A stretch of 64,000 bases of DNA from Sphingomonas changbaiensis NBRC 104936 (GTDB lineage Bacteria > Pseudomonadota > Alphaproteobacteria > Sphingomonadales > Sphingomonadaceae): NCBI RefSeq assembly GCF_000974765.1, contig NZ_BBWU01000048.1, positions 166,879 to 230,878 on the forward strand, written 5' to 3'. Under the pieces are notes generated by a model that saw only the letters and a program-made list of their open reading frames with translations, searched no databases and had not been told where the DNA came from. Within the stretch, counting starts at the first letter, position 1; every line of letters begins with the position of its first letter. The position numbers and the translations under genes are program-made. Positions 36,011 to 43,961 of the stretch are shown one piece after another.

Positions 36011-37273
36011 CTAGTCAGCCAGCCACTCGGGCACGCGCTCGGCATGCATGATCGTCTCCGCGCTGATCCGGTCCGCGACCACGGCGTACCGGTCCCCGTC
36101 AACCATCACTTCGGGCACCAGCGAGCGGCTGTTGTAGGTCGAAGCCATCGTCGCGCCATAGGCGCCGGCGGTGCGGAAGATCGCGAGGTCGCCGCTCTCC
36201 ACCCGGTCAATGTCGCGGTTCATCGCGAAGGTGTCGCCGGTCTCGCACACCGGTCCGGCGATGTGGGCGGTCATCCTCTCGCCCGACGGCCGCGCCGCCT
36301 CGAAATGGTGATAGGCGCCGTAGAGCGCGGGACGCGCGAGGTCGTTCATCGCTGCATCGACGATCACATAGGGATGGACGATGCCGGGCTTCACCCAAAC
36401 CACGCTGGTCAGCAGCACGCCCGCATTGCCGGCGATCACGCGGCCGGGCTCGAACATCAGCTCGACGTCCCAGCCCTTCGTCACCCGCGCGACCATCTCG
36501 CCCAGGTCGCTCGGCCAGGGCACCACGTCCTCGGGCCGATAGCGCACGCCAAGCCCGCCGCCGAGATCGGCCCGGTCCACGCTATGGCCGGCGGCGCGCA
36601 GCTCCGCGATCAGGGTGCCGATCCGCGCATAGGCCGACTCAAGCGGCGCGACGGTGCTCAGCTGGCTGCCGATATGGCAGGCCACGCCACGCATGTTCAG
36701 GCCGGGCAGGGCCGCCAGTCGCGCATACATCGCCGGCGCCTGGTCGATCGGCACGCCGAATTTGTTGTCCGCCTTGCCGGTCGAGATCTTCTCGTGCGTG
36801 CCGGCATCCACGTCCGGGTTCACGCGCAGCGTGGCCGACACGCGCTGCCCCTTGGCCGCGGCGAGTGCGGACAGGACCTGGCCTTCTTCCTCATGCTCCA
36901 GGTTGAACTGGCCGATGCCGGACTCGAGCCCCTGGGCCAGCTCGGCAGGGGTTTTCCCCACGCCGGAAAAGACGATGCCCTCCGCCGCCACTCCCGCGGC
37001 GAGCGCGCGCGCCATCTCGCCGCCGGACACGATATCCGCGCCGTAGCCAGCCTTGGCCAGCACCCGCAGCACCGCCAGGTTCGGATTGGCCTTCACCGCA
37101 AACGCCAGGTGAACGCGTCCGAGACCTTGCAGCGCCTCGCGAAAAACCCGTGCGTGTCGCTCCAGCGTCGCGCGGGAATAGACATAGACGGGCGTGCCGA
37201 CCTCCGCCGCGATGCGAGCGAGCGGCACGTCCTCGGCGTAGAGCTCGCCGTTGCGAAGCTGGAAATGGTCCAT
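36011..37273 (-). CDS. lysA: Diaminopimelate decarboxylase
   Basis: 420 residues. Converts meso-diaminopimelate to lysine with PLP. AFAVKANPNLAVLRVLAKAG carries the PLP lysine, GGGLGVRYRPED the phosphate loop, and GPVCETGDTFAMNRD with GAYGATMASTYNSR the other barrel and dimer-site residues. Standard length. Four bases downstream of the small lipoprotein, likely the same transcript as argH. Confidence 0.97.
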   Translation of the reverse strand: MDHFQLRNGELYAEDVPLARIAAEVGTPVYVYSRATLERHARVFREALQGLGRVHLAFAVKANPNLAVLRVLAKAGYGADIVSGGEMARALAAGVAAEGIVFSGVGKTPAELAQGLESGIGQFNLEHEEEGQVLSALAAAKGQRVSATLRVNPDVDAGTHEKISTGKADNKFGVPIDQAPAMYARLAALPGLNMRGVACHIGSQLSTVAPLESAYARIGTLIAELRAAGHSVDRADLGGGLGVRYRPEDVVPWPSDLGEMVARVTKGWDVELMFEPGRVIAGNAGVLLTSVVWVKPGIVHPYVIVDAAMNDLARPALYGAYHHFEAARPSGERMTAHIAGPVCETGDTFAMNRDIDRVESGDLAIFRTAGAYGATMASTYNSRSLVPEVMVDGDRYAVVADRISAETIMHAERVPEWLAD

Positions 37274-37276
37274 CGG

Positions 37277-37519
37277 TCAGCGCGGCGGCAGGTTGAAGCG
37301 ATCGTCCCGTCGCTCTTCCGATTGCTTGAGCAGTTCGTCGGAGCGCTGCGGCCGCGCCTGGACGGACGGGGTGATCAGCTGCGTCGGCGTCAGCGGCGTC
37401 GGCTCCGCCGCAGGCTTGGGCGGCAGACTCTCGCCCGGGGCGGGCGTCAGCTCCCGTTTGCCGCCACACGCGGCCAGGGCCAGGAGGAACGCGGCTCCGA
37501 TCAGGACTCGCCTCATCAT
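37277..37519 (-). CDS. Small lipoprotein
   Basis: 80 residues with signal sequence [18 protein letters not shown]; lipobox LAAC puts the modified Cys at residue 18. The mature part is proline-rich and unordered. A short lipoprotein between argH and lysA is a common arrangement (the enterobacterial LptM/YifL lipoprotein is encoded beside dapF-type genes), but equivalence is not shown. The ATG at 37519 overlaps the argH stop by four bases. Confidence 0.85.
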   Translation of the reverse strand: MMRRVLIGAAFLLALAACGGKRELTPAPGESLPPKPAAEPTPLTPTQLITPSVQARPQRSDELLKQSEERRDDRFNLPPR

Positions 37520-38925
37520 TCGTCTCCCATCCCGATCGCGGCCTTCGCGTCCGCGATCCGCGCGCGCACCTGGGCCGGGGCGGTGCCACCGTGGCTGGTC
37601 CGCGACGCGACCGACGCGCCGACGCTCAGAACACCGAACACACGGCCATCGATCCGCGGATCGATCGCCTGCAGCTGGTCCAGGCTCAGCGCGTCGAGCG
37701 GCTTGCCGTCCTGCTCCGCCAGTTTCACCGCGCTTCCGACAATATGGTGTGCTTCGCGAAACGGAATGCCTGCCTCGCGCACCAGCCAGTCGGCAAGGTC
37801 GGTCGCGGTCGAAAAACCCGCCTCCGCCGCGTGCAGCATGCGGTCGCGCCTGAAGGTCACGCTGCCGATCATGCCGGTCATCGCCGCGATCGAGAGCGTC
37901 AGCAGGTCGTGGGCCTCGAAGACCGGCACTTTGTCGTCCTGCATGTCCTTCGAATAGGCGAGCGGCAGGCCCTTCATCGTGGTCATCAGCGCGACCAGGC
38001 AGCCCTGGATGCGCCCGGCATGGCCCCGCACCAGCTCGGCCGCATCCGGATTGCGCTTCTGCGGCATGATCGATGATCCCGTCGACCAGGCATCGGACAG
38101 AGCCACGAAGCCGAACGGCTGGCTGGCCCAGAGGATGATTTCCTCGGCCAGCCGCGACAGATGCATCGCGCAGGTGGCGGCCGCGAACAGGAACTCCAGC
38201 GCGAAATCGCGGTCGGAGACGGCGTCGAGGCTGTTGTCGGTCGGCCGTTCGAAGCCAAGCTCTTCCGCCACGGCGAAGCGGTCGATCGGGAAGCCTGTTC
38301 CCGCGAGCGCTGCGCTGCCCAGCGGACATTCGTTCAGCCGCTCGCGCGCATCCTCGAAGCGGCCGCGGTCGCGGTGGATCATCTCGAAATAGGCCATCAG
38401 GTGATGACCGAGCGTCACCGGCTGCGCGGACTGGAGATGGGTGAAGCCCGGCATCACCGTCTCGGCATGCTCTTCGGCCCGCCCGATCAGCACCGATTGA
38501 AACGCGGCAAGAGCGGTGTCGATCTCGTCGATCGCGTCGCGCACCCACAGGCGGAAGTCGGTCGCGACCTGGTCGTTGCGCGATCGCGCGGTGTGCAGCC
38601 GCCCCGCCGCCGGCCCGATGACCTCCGCCAGCCGGGCTTCCACATGCATGTGGATGTCTTCAAGGCGCGCGTCCTCCGGCACGCCCGCATCGGCATATTC
38701 GGCCGCGATCTGCTCCAGCCCCGCATCGATCGCCTCCGCATCCCCGGCGGCGATGATGCCTTGCGCACCCAGCATCGCGGCATGCGCGCGGCTGCCCTGG
38801 ATATCCTGGCGCCACATTCGCTTGTCGAAGCCGATCGAGGCATTTATCTCGCGCATCACCGATGCGGGCCCTTCGGCGAAGCGCCCGCCCCACATGGCAT
38901 TGGAGCTGTCTGTGCGCCCGCTCAC
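37516..38925 (-). CDS. argH: Argininosuccinate lyase
   Basis: 469 residues. Last step of arginine synthesis, giving arginine and fumarate. The signature [19 protein letters not shown], the [16 protein letters not shown] block and [16 protein letters not shown] are all present. I choose a GTG at 38925 because AGGAGAA lies eight bases upstream; MWGGRF starts ten residues later. The frame runs on to 39138 but without need. This start lies inside the divergent TlpA-like gene. Confidence 0.96.
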   Translation of the reverse strand: MSGRTDSSNAMWGGRFAEGPASVMREINASIGFDKRMWRQDIQGSRAHAAMLGAQGIIAAGDAEAIDAGLEQIAAEYADAGVPEDARLEDIHMHVEARLAEVIGPAAGRLHTARSRNDQVATDFRLWVRDAIDEIDTALAAFQSVLIGRAEEHAETVMPGFTHLQSAQPVTLGHHLMAYFEMIHRDRGRFEDARERLNECPLGSAALAGTGFPIDRFAVAEELGFERPTDNSLDAVSDRDFALEFLFAAATCAMHLSRLAEEIILWASQPFGFVALSDAWSTGSSIMPQKRNPDAAELVRGHAGRIQGCLVALMTTMKGLPLAYSKDMQDDKVPVFEAHDLLTLSIAAMTGMIGSVTFRRDRMLHAAEAGFSTATDLADWLVREAGIPFREAHHIVGSAVKLAEQDGKPLDALSLDQLQAIDPRIDGRVFGVLSVGASVASRTSHGGTAPAQVRARIADAKAAIGMGDE

Positions 38926-39481
38926 CGTTGCGCTTCTCCTTGGGACTGTATTGATGATCGCCGGGTGCGATAGGCAAAGCGAGCCGCAGCCGCAAGCGAA
39001 CGCGACGGCCATGGCGGAGCCCAAAGCTCCCGAGCCGACCGGCAAACTCGACATATCGCAGCGGGGCACGGCGGCGCCCACGGACAGTTTCGCCGATCCC
39101 GCCGGCAAGCCGGTCACGCTCGCCGCGTTCAAAGGCAAGCCGGTGCTGGTGAACCTGTGGGCGACCTGGTGCGGCCCCTGCGTCCGCGAGATGCCGACCC
39201 TCGATCACATCGCGGACCGCGCCGGCGATAAATTGAAGGTGCTGACGGTCAGCCAGGACAATAAGGACGTCGATATCGGCCCGACCTTCGCCGAGGGCGG
39301 GTTCAAGCATCTCGAGCGCTATCGCGACCCCGACAACAAGCTCGGCTTCGCGTTCAACACCGGCATGCTGCCGACGACGGTCCTCTACGACAAGGACGGC
39401 AAGGAAGTCTGGCGCGTGATCGGCGCGATGGACTGGAACGGCCCCCGCGCCAACACGCTACTCGCGGAGTATGTTGGCTAG
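38912..39481 (+). CDS. TlpA-like thioredoxin-fold lipoprotein
   Basis: 189 residues. Signal sequence with lipobox LMIAGC; mature domain is thioredoxin-like with the redox motif WATWCGPC and a cis-Pro loop in [13 protein letters not shown]. TlpA/ResA proteins reduce periplasmic thiols, often for cytochrome c or oxidase assembly. The GTG at 38912 has TTGGAG six bases upstream; an ATG at 38894 is the alternative. Either start overlaps the argH 5-prime end head to head. Confidence 0.88.
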   Translation: MRPLTVALLLGTVLMIAGCDRQSEPQPQANATAMAEPKAPEPTGKLDISQRGTAAPTDSFADPAGKPVTLAAFKGKPVLVNLWATWCGPCVREMPTLDHIADRAGDKLKVLTVSQDNKDVDIGPTFAEGGFKHLERYRDPDNKLGFAFNTGMLPTTVLYDKDGKEVWRVIGAMDWNGPRANTLLAEYVG

Positions 39482-39485
39482 AGGA

Positions 39486-39572
39486 TGGTGGACAGGGCTG
39501 GATTCGAACCAGCGTACGGGAAACCCGGGCAGATTTACAGTCTGCTGCCTTTAACCACTCGGCCACCTGTCC
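39486..39572 (-). tRNA. tRNA-Tyr (GUA)
   Basis: 87 bases. Seven-base acceptor stem GGACAGG/CCTGTCC, anticodon loop ACTGTAAAT with GUA, a long class II variable arm, a TTCGAAT T-loop and an encoded CCA end at 39486-39488. It lies between the TlpA-like gene and rlmB on the opposite strand to both. Confidence 0.97.
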
Positions 39573-39669
39573 AGGTCGGCCCCGGGGATGCCGGGGCGAG
39601 CGGAGCGCGACGCCATGACGAACCGCACGCGGCCTGTCAACGCCTGGGGATTGGTGTAGTGCCGCGTCC

Positions 39670-40407
39670 ATGAAGAAGCGTCATCGCCCGTCGGGCGCAC
39701 CATCCGGCCGCCCGCGTTTCTGGGGTCGCCACGCGGTCAGCGCCGCCCTGGCCAACCCCAACCGCCGCGCCGTCAAGCTGTGGGCGACCCGCGATGCAGC
39801 CGCGCGAATGGAGCTGCCGTCCGCCTTGCCCGTCACGTTCGCCGACGTCGCCGATCTGGGCCGGCTCGTCCCACAGGACGCGCCGCACCAGGGATTGGTG
39901 CTGGAAGTCGACCCGCTTGAAGACGTCTTCCTCGACGAGCTGCTGGGGCAGGAAGGCACCCGCCCGCTGCTTGTGCTCGACCAGGTGACGGATCCGCACA
40001 ATGTCGGCGCGATCCTGCGCTCGGCGGCGGCCTTCGATGCGCTCGGCATCGTCACGCAGGACCGGCACAGCCCGCCCGAATCGGGCGCGCTCGCCCGCGC
40101 CGCTTCGGGGGCGCTGGAGGTCGTGCCCTGGGCGCGCGTGGTCAATCTCGCCCGCGCGCTCGAGGAAATGGCCGAAGCCGGTTTCTGGCGGATCGGCCTC
40201 GCCGGAGAGGCGGAGCGGACGCTGCAGGAGACGCTGGGTTCGGCCAGGATCGCGCTGGTGCTGGGCGCGGAAGGGGAGGGGCTCAGGCACAACACTGCGA
40301 CCCATTGCGACGAACTCGCGCGACTTCCGATCTCGTCCGCGATAGAAAGCCTGAACGTCTCGAACGCGGCGGCGATCGCCCTCTACGCGGTCGCCACCCG
40401 AAGCTGA
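39670..40407 (+). CDS. rlmB: 23S rRNA (guanosine-2251-2'-O)-methyltransferase RlmB
   Basis: 245 residues. Short N-terminal substrate-binding domain (RFWGRHAVSAALANPNR) and C-terminal SPOUT knot domain: VLDQVTDPHNVGAILRSAAA (motif 1), ALVLGAEGEGL (motif 2), LPISSAIESLNVSNAAAIAL (motif 3). Methylates the ribose of G2251 in the peptidyl transferase P-loop. The Lys-rich start is typical of alphaproteobacterial copies. Confidence 0.93.
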   Translation: MKKRHRPSGAPSGRPRFWGRHAVSAALANPNRRAVKLWATRDAAARMELPSALPVTFADVADLGRLVPQDAPHQGLVLEVDPLEDVFLDELLGQEGTRPLLVLDQVTDPHNVGAILRSAAAFDALGIVTQDRHSPPESGALARAASGALEVVPWARVVNLARALEEMAEAGFWRIGLAGEAERTLQETLGSARIALVLGAEGEGLRHNTATHCDELARLPISSAIESLNVSNAAAIALYAVATRS

Positions 40408-40417
40408 GGGGGGAGAC

Positions 40418-41077
40418 ATGGGGGCTTGGTTTAGGTTGGCGGCCCTGATTGCCGCGCCGTTGCTGCTGACCGGCTGCCTGCTGACACCGGGCAAATTCAC
40501 GTCGAAGCTGACGATCAATGCCGACCGGAGCTTCACCTATGCCTATGCGGGTGAGGTGTATGCGCTCGACCCGAACACGAGCATGGGCGAGGCAGGCACG
40601 GACAGGGCGACGGATTCGGCCGCGAAAAAGGCCGAAACCGATGCCAAGAAGCGCGCGATCGCCGACGCTTTGGGGAAGGAGGCGGGCTATCGCTCCGTCC
40701 GCTATCTCGGGGATGGCAAATTCCTGATCGACTATGAGATATCAGGCCGGCTCGATCATAATTTCGTTTATCCGTTCAATCTTGACGCGCAGGCAATCGT
40801 GCCGTTCGTCGCGGTCGAACTGCGCGCGAACGGGACGGTGCGCGTGAAGGCGCCGGGCTTTGCCAAAGACAGCAAGGACCAGGCTGGCCCGATGGGCGGC
40901 ATGGCCGATTCGAGCAGCGACAAGCTGGACGGGAGATTCGTGCTCGACACCGATGCCGAGATCGTCAGCACCAACAATGAGGACGGCGTGCAAGGCGCCG
41001 GCGGCCGCAAGGTGTTGAGCTGGAAAGTGAGCCCGCTGACCCGCGACGCGCCGACGGCGGTGTTGCGGGTGAAGTAG
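40418..41077 (+). CDS. Lipoprotein of unknown function
   Basis: 219 residues. Signal peptide with lipobox LLTGC (Cys at residue 20). The mature part starts LTPGKFTSKLTINADRSFTY and is beta-rich with a charged helical insert around residues 58-85. I recognise no named domain. Eleven bases after rlmB on the same strand, so possibly cotranscribed. Confidence 0.75.
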   Translation: MGAWFRLAALIAAPLLLTGCLLTPGKFTSKLTINADRSFTYAYAGEVYALDPNTSMGEAGTDRATDSAAKKAETDAKKRAIADALGKEAGYRSVRYLGDGKFLIDYEISGRLDHNFVYPFNLDAQAIVPFVAVELRANGTVRVKAPGFAKDSKDQAGPMGGMADSSSDKLDGRFVLDTDAEIVSTNNEDGVQGAGGRKVLSWKVSPLTRDAPTAVLRVK

Positions 41078-41079
41078 CA

Positions 41080-41217
41080 CCTCTCCCATAGGGAGAGGCC
41101 GAGTCAGCGCGGAAGCGCTGACCGGGTGAGGGGATCGTGCGGGTCCGGAGATTCACAATCCCCTTACCCCGCTCGCGGCCTGGCCGCGAGTCGCCCTCTC
41201 CCCACGGGAGAGGGGCT
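41080..41217. repeat. Composite palindromic repeat (BIME-like), likely bidirectional terminator
   Basis: Two half-elements in inverted orientation fill the gap between two convergent genes. Each half has an outer palindrome (CCTCTCCC-ATA-GGGAGAGG at 41080-41098; CTCTCCC-CAC-GGGAGAG near 41195-41212) and an inner one (CAGCGC-GGAA-GCGCTG; CTCGCGGCC-A-GGCCGCGAG on the other strand), and both halves end in GGGTgAGGGGAT-like sequence towards the centre. Confidence 0.85.
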
Positions 41218-41535
41218 TTAATCCTCCGGCGCGATCGTGACGCGCAGGCCGTCCAGATCCTGGGTGAACGGAATCTGGCAGCCCAGCCGCGAGCTTTCGT
41301 TTCGATGATCGCTCGATTCGAGCAGGTCGTTCTCGTCCTCGCTCATTTTCGGCAGGCGCGGCTGCCACTCCGGATCGACATGGACGTGGCAGGTCGCGCA
41401 GCTGCAGCAGCCCCCGCACAGCGCAAGCAGCTCGTCGAAACCGTTTTCGCGGATGACTTCCATCACCGACAGGCCGACATCGCCATCGACCGTCCGTTCG
41501 CTTCCATCCCTGGTGACCACGACCAGCTTCGGCAT
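41218..41535 (-). CDS. [2Fe-2S] ferredoxin, adrenodoxin type
   Basis: 105 residues. The cluster ligands are in [16 protein letters not shown] (Cx5CxxC pattern) with the fourth Cys in [30 protein letters not shown] is the partner-recognition helix region of adrenodoxin/putidaredoxin-type ferredoxins. Electron donor to a cytochrome P450 or similar oxygenase, none of which is in this window. Confidence 0.92.
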   Translation of the reverse strand: MPKLVVVTRDGSERTVDGDVGLSVMEVIRENGFDELLALCGGCCSCATCHVHVDPEWQPRLPKMSEDENDLLESSDHRNESSRLGCQIPFTQDLDGLRVTIAPED

Positions 41536-41610
41536 TGTGTTCCCTTTCCGTTCAGCCTAGCGAGAGGCTTTGGATCGCCGCCTAACGGGCACGTGCGGGA
41601 AGGGTCAAGG

Positions 41611-42228
41611 ATGGGTCTCACGGCCGAACAGCTGAAGGCGTCGCTGGATGCGCTTGCCGGGATCGAACCGGTGTTTGCGGAAGCCCTTTCCCGCGCCGGC
41701 TATCCCGAACCGCGCATCCGCGAGCCAGGGTATGAAACGCTGCTGCGCACGATCGTCGGCCAGCAGGTAAGCGTCGCCGCGGCGAACTCGATGTGGACCA
41801 AGCTGGAGGCGGCGCTCGGCGAAACCTCCGATCCTCAAAAGATGCTCGATGCGTCGGACGAGCTGCTGCGCGGGGCCGGCCTGTCGCGGCAGAAAAGCGG
41901 CTATGCCCGCAGCCTTGCCGGCCTGGTCGCGTCGGGCGAGCTGAACCTGGACCATCTGCCCGAAGATGACGAAGAGGCGATCGCCGCGCTGATGAAGATC
42001 AAGGGCATCGGCCGCTGGTCCGCGGAGATTTACCTGCTGTTCGCCGAAGGCCGCCCGGATATCTGGCCCGCCGGCGACCTCGCCATCATGCGCGAAGTCG
42101 GCACCCTGCTCGGCCTCGATGAACGGCCGGACGAGAAGAAAACCCGCGAGCTCGCCGAACGCTGGCGCCCCCACCGCGGCGCCGCAGCGATTTTCGCTTG
42201 GCATCACTACAAGATGGTCGCGATCTGA
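41611..42228 (+). CDS. alkA: DNA-3-methyladenine glycosylase II family (AlkA/MAG-like)
   Basis: 205 residues. Helix-hairpin-helix DNA glycosylase: TLLRTIVGQQVSVAAANSMW, then the HhH motif MKIKGIGRWSAEIYLLFAEG followed by the catalytic Asp in WPAGDLAIM. Removes alkylated purines. It lacks the N-terminal Ada-like domain of E. coli AlkA, as in MAG-type short forms. ATG at 41611 with GGAAGG seven bases upstream. Confidence 0.9.
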   Translation: MGLTAEQLKASLDALAGIEPVFAEALSRAGYPEPRIREPGYETLLRTIVGQQVSVAAANSMWTKLEAALGETSDPQKMLDASDELLRGAGLSRQKSGYARSLAGLVASGELNLDHLPEDDEEAIAALMKIKGIGRWSAEIYLLFAEGRPDIWPAGDLAIMREVGTLLGLDERPDEKKTRELAERWRPHRGAAAIFAWHHYKMVAI

Positions 42229-42269
42229 GGCATTAGATCTCGGGCCGGCGTGAAGGAGGAGCACCACCA

Positions 42270-42941
42270 ATGTCCCCGTTCCCGCATGATGTCTTCACCG
42301 AGCCTTCCGACGTCGATCCGGACACGCTCTCCAATCTCGGGCCGCTCAAGCGGCTCGCCGGCCGATGGGAAGCACATAAGGGCATCGATCTCAACCCCAA
42401 GGCCGCCGGTCCCGAACGCCGCGAGTTCATCGAGCGGATCGCATTCGACGCGATCGATCCGCAGACCAACGGGCCGCAGCTCTTTTACGGGCTACGCTAC
42501 CACATCCACATCACGACGCGGGAAGAGGACATCACCTTCCACGAACAGGTCGGCTATTGGCTGTGGGAGCCGGCGACCGGCCTGGTCCTGCAGACGGTCG
42601 CGATCCCGCGCGGCCAGGTCGCTCTAGCGGCGGGCAAGGCCAAGGCGGGGGACGACCAGCTGATGCTGACCGCGACCCGCGGATCGACGCAGGACGGCAT
42701 CTGTTCCACCGCCTTCCTCGAATATGGCTTCCGCACCGACAGCTATCGCATCGACCTGACGTTCGAAGGCGACGATGCGTGGAGCTACGACATCCGCACC
42801 ATGCTCACGATCCACGGCCGTACCGATCCGTTCGAGCACCGCGATCGCAACACGCTGAAGAGGGTGGCTCCGGGCAAGCCCAATCCGCTGATGCAGATTC
42901 TGGCGGCGCGGACCCGCCACGTGCCAGCGCAGGCGAGCTAG
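42270..42941 (+). CDS. FABP-like/nitrobindin-type beta-barrel protein
   Basis: 223 residues. LGPLKRLAGRWEAHKGIDLN is the start pattern of the heme-binding beta-barrel (DUF1794/nitrobindin-like) family, and FHEQVGYWLWEPATGLVLQT is its central strand pair. The C-terminal HRDRNTLKRV resembles the conserved end containing the heme-ligand region. Cytoplasmic; ligand here unproven. ATG preceded by GGAGGAG. Confidence 0.75.
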   Translation: MSPFPHDVFTEPSDVDPDTLSNLGPLKRLAGRWEAHKGIDLNPKAAGPERREFIERIAFDAIDPQTNGPQLFYGLRYHIHITTREEDITFHEQVGYWLWEPATGLVLQTVAIPRGQVALAAGKAKAGDDQLMLTATRGSTQDGICSTAFLEYGFRTDSYRIDLTFEGDDAWSYDIRTMLTIHGRTDPFEHRDRNTLKRVAPGKPNPLMQILAARTRHVPAQAS

Positions 42942-42968
42942 CCCCTCTCCCGCGTTCAGGAGAGGGGC
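42941..42968. terminator. Hairpin between convergent genes, probable bidirectional terminator
   Basis: A perfect 10-bp stem GCCCCTCTCC/GGAGAGGGGC (42941-42950 with 42959-42968), eight-base loop. No clear T-run, so it may also be a stray half of the CCTCTCCC repeat seen at 41080-41217. It lies between the FABP-like and PEP-CTERM genes. Confidence 0.55.
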
Positions 42969-42984
42969 CGCATCCATAATGGGT

Positions 42985-43806
42985 TTAGGCGCTCATCGCG
43001 ACGATGCGGTTGCGCCGCCGCGCTGCTGCGCCGAGCAGGCCGAAGCCGCCGATCATCATTGCCCAGGTCGCCGGCTCCGGCACCCCTTGGACCGGCGGCA
43101 GGCCGAGGTCGAAGTTCACGACCGTGCGCTGTTGAGCGAGCGTCAGGCCATCCACGAACGGGTTGGTGCGAAGATCCTGCGCCTTGGCAATCGCCAGCGC
43201 GAGGTCGTTCGCGTTCGTGCCGGCATTGTCGCTCGCCAGGAACGCGAAGTTCAGCAGGCCGACGCTTTCGCCCGGCCGCACCGTCAGCGCGAAGTCGGTG
43301 AAATAGCGGTCGTTCGACGCGTGGGACCCGGCGGTCAGGCCCGAAGTGCCGAAGCCAATATTGCTCGACACCGCGGCCACGACCGGGTCGCTGCTGCATG
43401 CGCCGTTGAACTGGCACGTGACCATGAAGCCCGCGCCGCTCGCACGGATCGAGGTGAGGCTGTCGGAGCCGAGGTCGCCGGTGAAGCGCACGGTCGTTGT
43501 GATCGTCGCGCCCGTTGTGTTGGTGAAGGTGTCGAACCAGCGATACAGGTTCTGGTCGGCGAACGCCTCGGCCCGGCGCGTCAGCTGGAGGCCGCCCGGC
43601 GCATCGCTCGTGTAATAGCCATAGGTGTCGAACGCGTCGCGGCCGCCATCGCCCGCGGCGCCGCGCAGACCCAGCTGGGGCCCGGTATAGAGCTGGCCGT
43701 AGATCGTCGGCGTGCCGGCAACGATATCGCGCGTGGTGACGAACTGGGCTGCCTGGGCCGCGGTCGGCAGCGCGACCGCTGCCGTGAAGAGCATGATTTT
43801 TTTCAT
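42985..43806 (-). CDS. PEPxxWA-CTERM sorting-domain protein
   Basis: 273 residues. Signal peptide (KKIMLFTAAVALPTAAQAA), an extracellular beta-rich domain, and a C-terminal sorting tail: VPEPATWAMMIGGFGLLG, one membrane helix, then a basic end (AARRRNR). PEP-CTERM tails are recognised by exosortases in bacteria that make exopolysaccharide. The exosortase gene is not in the window. Two Cys around residue 134-140 may form a disulfide. Function of the body is unknown. Confidence 0.92.
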   Translation of the reverse strand: MKKIMLFTAAVALPTAAQAAQFVTTRDIVAGTPTIYGQLYTGPQLGLRGAAGDGGRDAFDTYGYYTSDAPGGLQLTRRAEAFADQNLYRWFDTFTNTTGATITTTVRFTGDLGSDSLTSIRASGAGFMVTCQFNGACSSDPVVAAVSSNIGFGTSGLTAGSHASNDRYFTDFALTVRPGESVGLLNFAFLASDNAGTNANDLALAIAKAQDLRTNPFVDGLTLAQQRTVVNFDLGLPPVQGVPEPATWAMMIGGFGLLGAAARRRNRIVAMSA

Positions 43807-43961
43807 TATTACCCCTGGATACGAACAGGCCCGCGGAACGTGCGGGCTGGAGGGCCCTAAAATCGTGAAATGCCAAGGGTTAGGTTAGTCCGACGAAAAG
43901 GTTGTCTGGCTCGACGAACACGGGCTTGGCAGCGCGGCGCGAGCGCTTAAAGCCCCTGGCC

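Noticed and set aside
38926..39138. 5-prime extension of the argH frame
   Set aside because: Lies over the TlpA-like gene; the GTG at 38925 has a strong ribosome site and gives the normal length.
40900..42300. Repeat-rich stretch considered as a CRISPR array
   Set aside because: The repeats are palindromic and not regularly spaced direct repeats; no cas genes are near.
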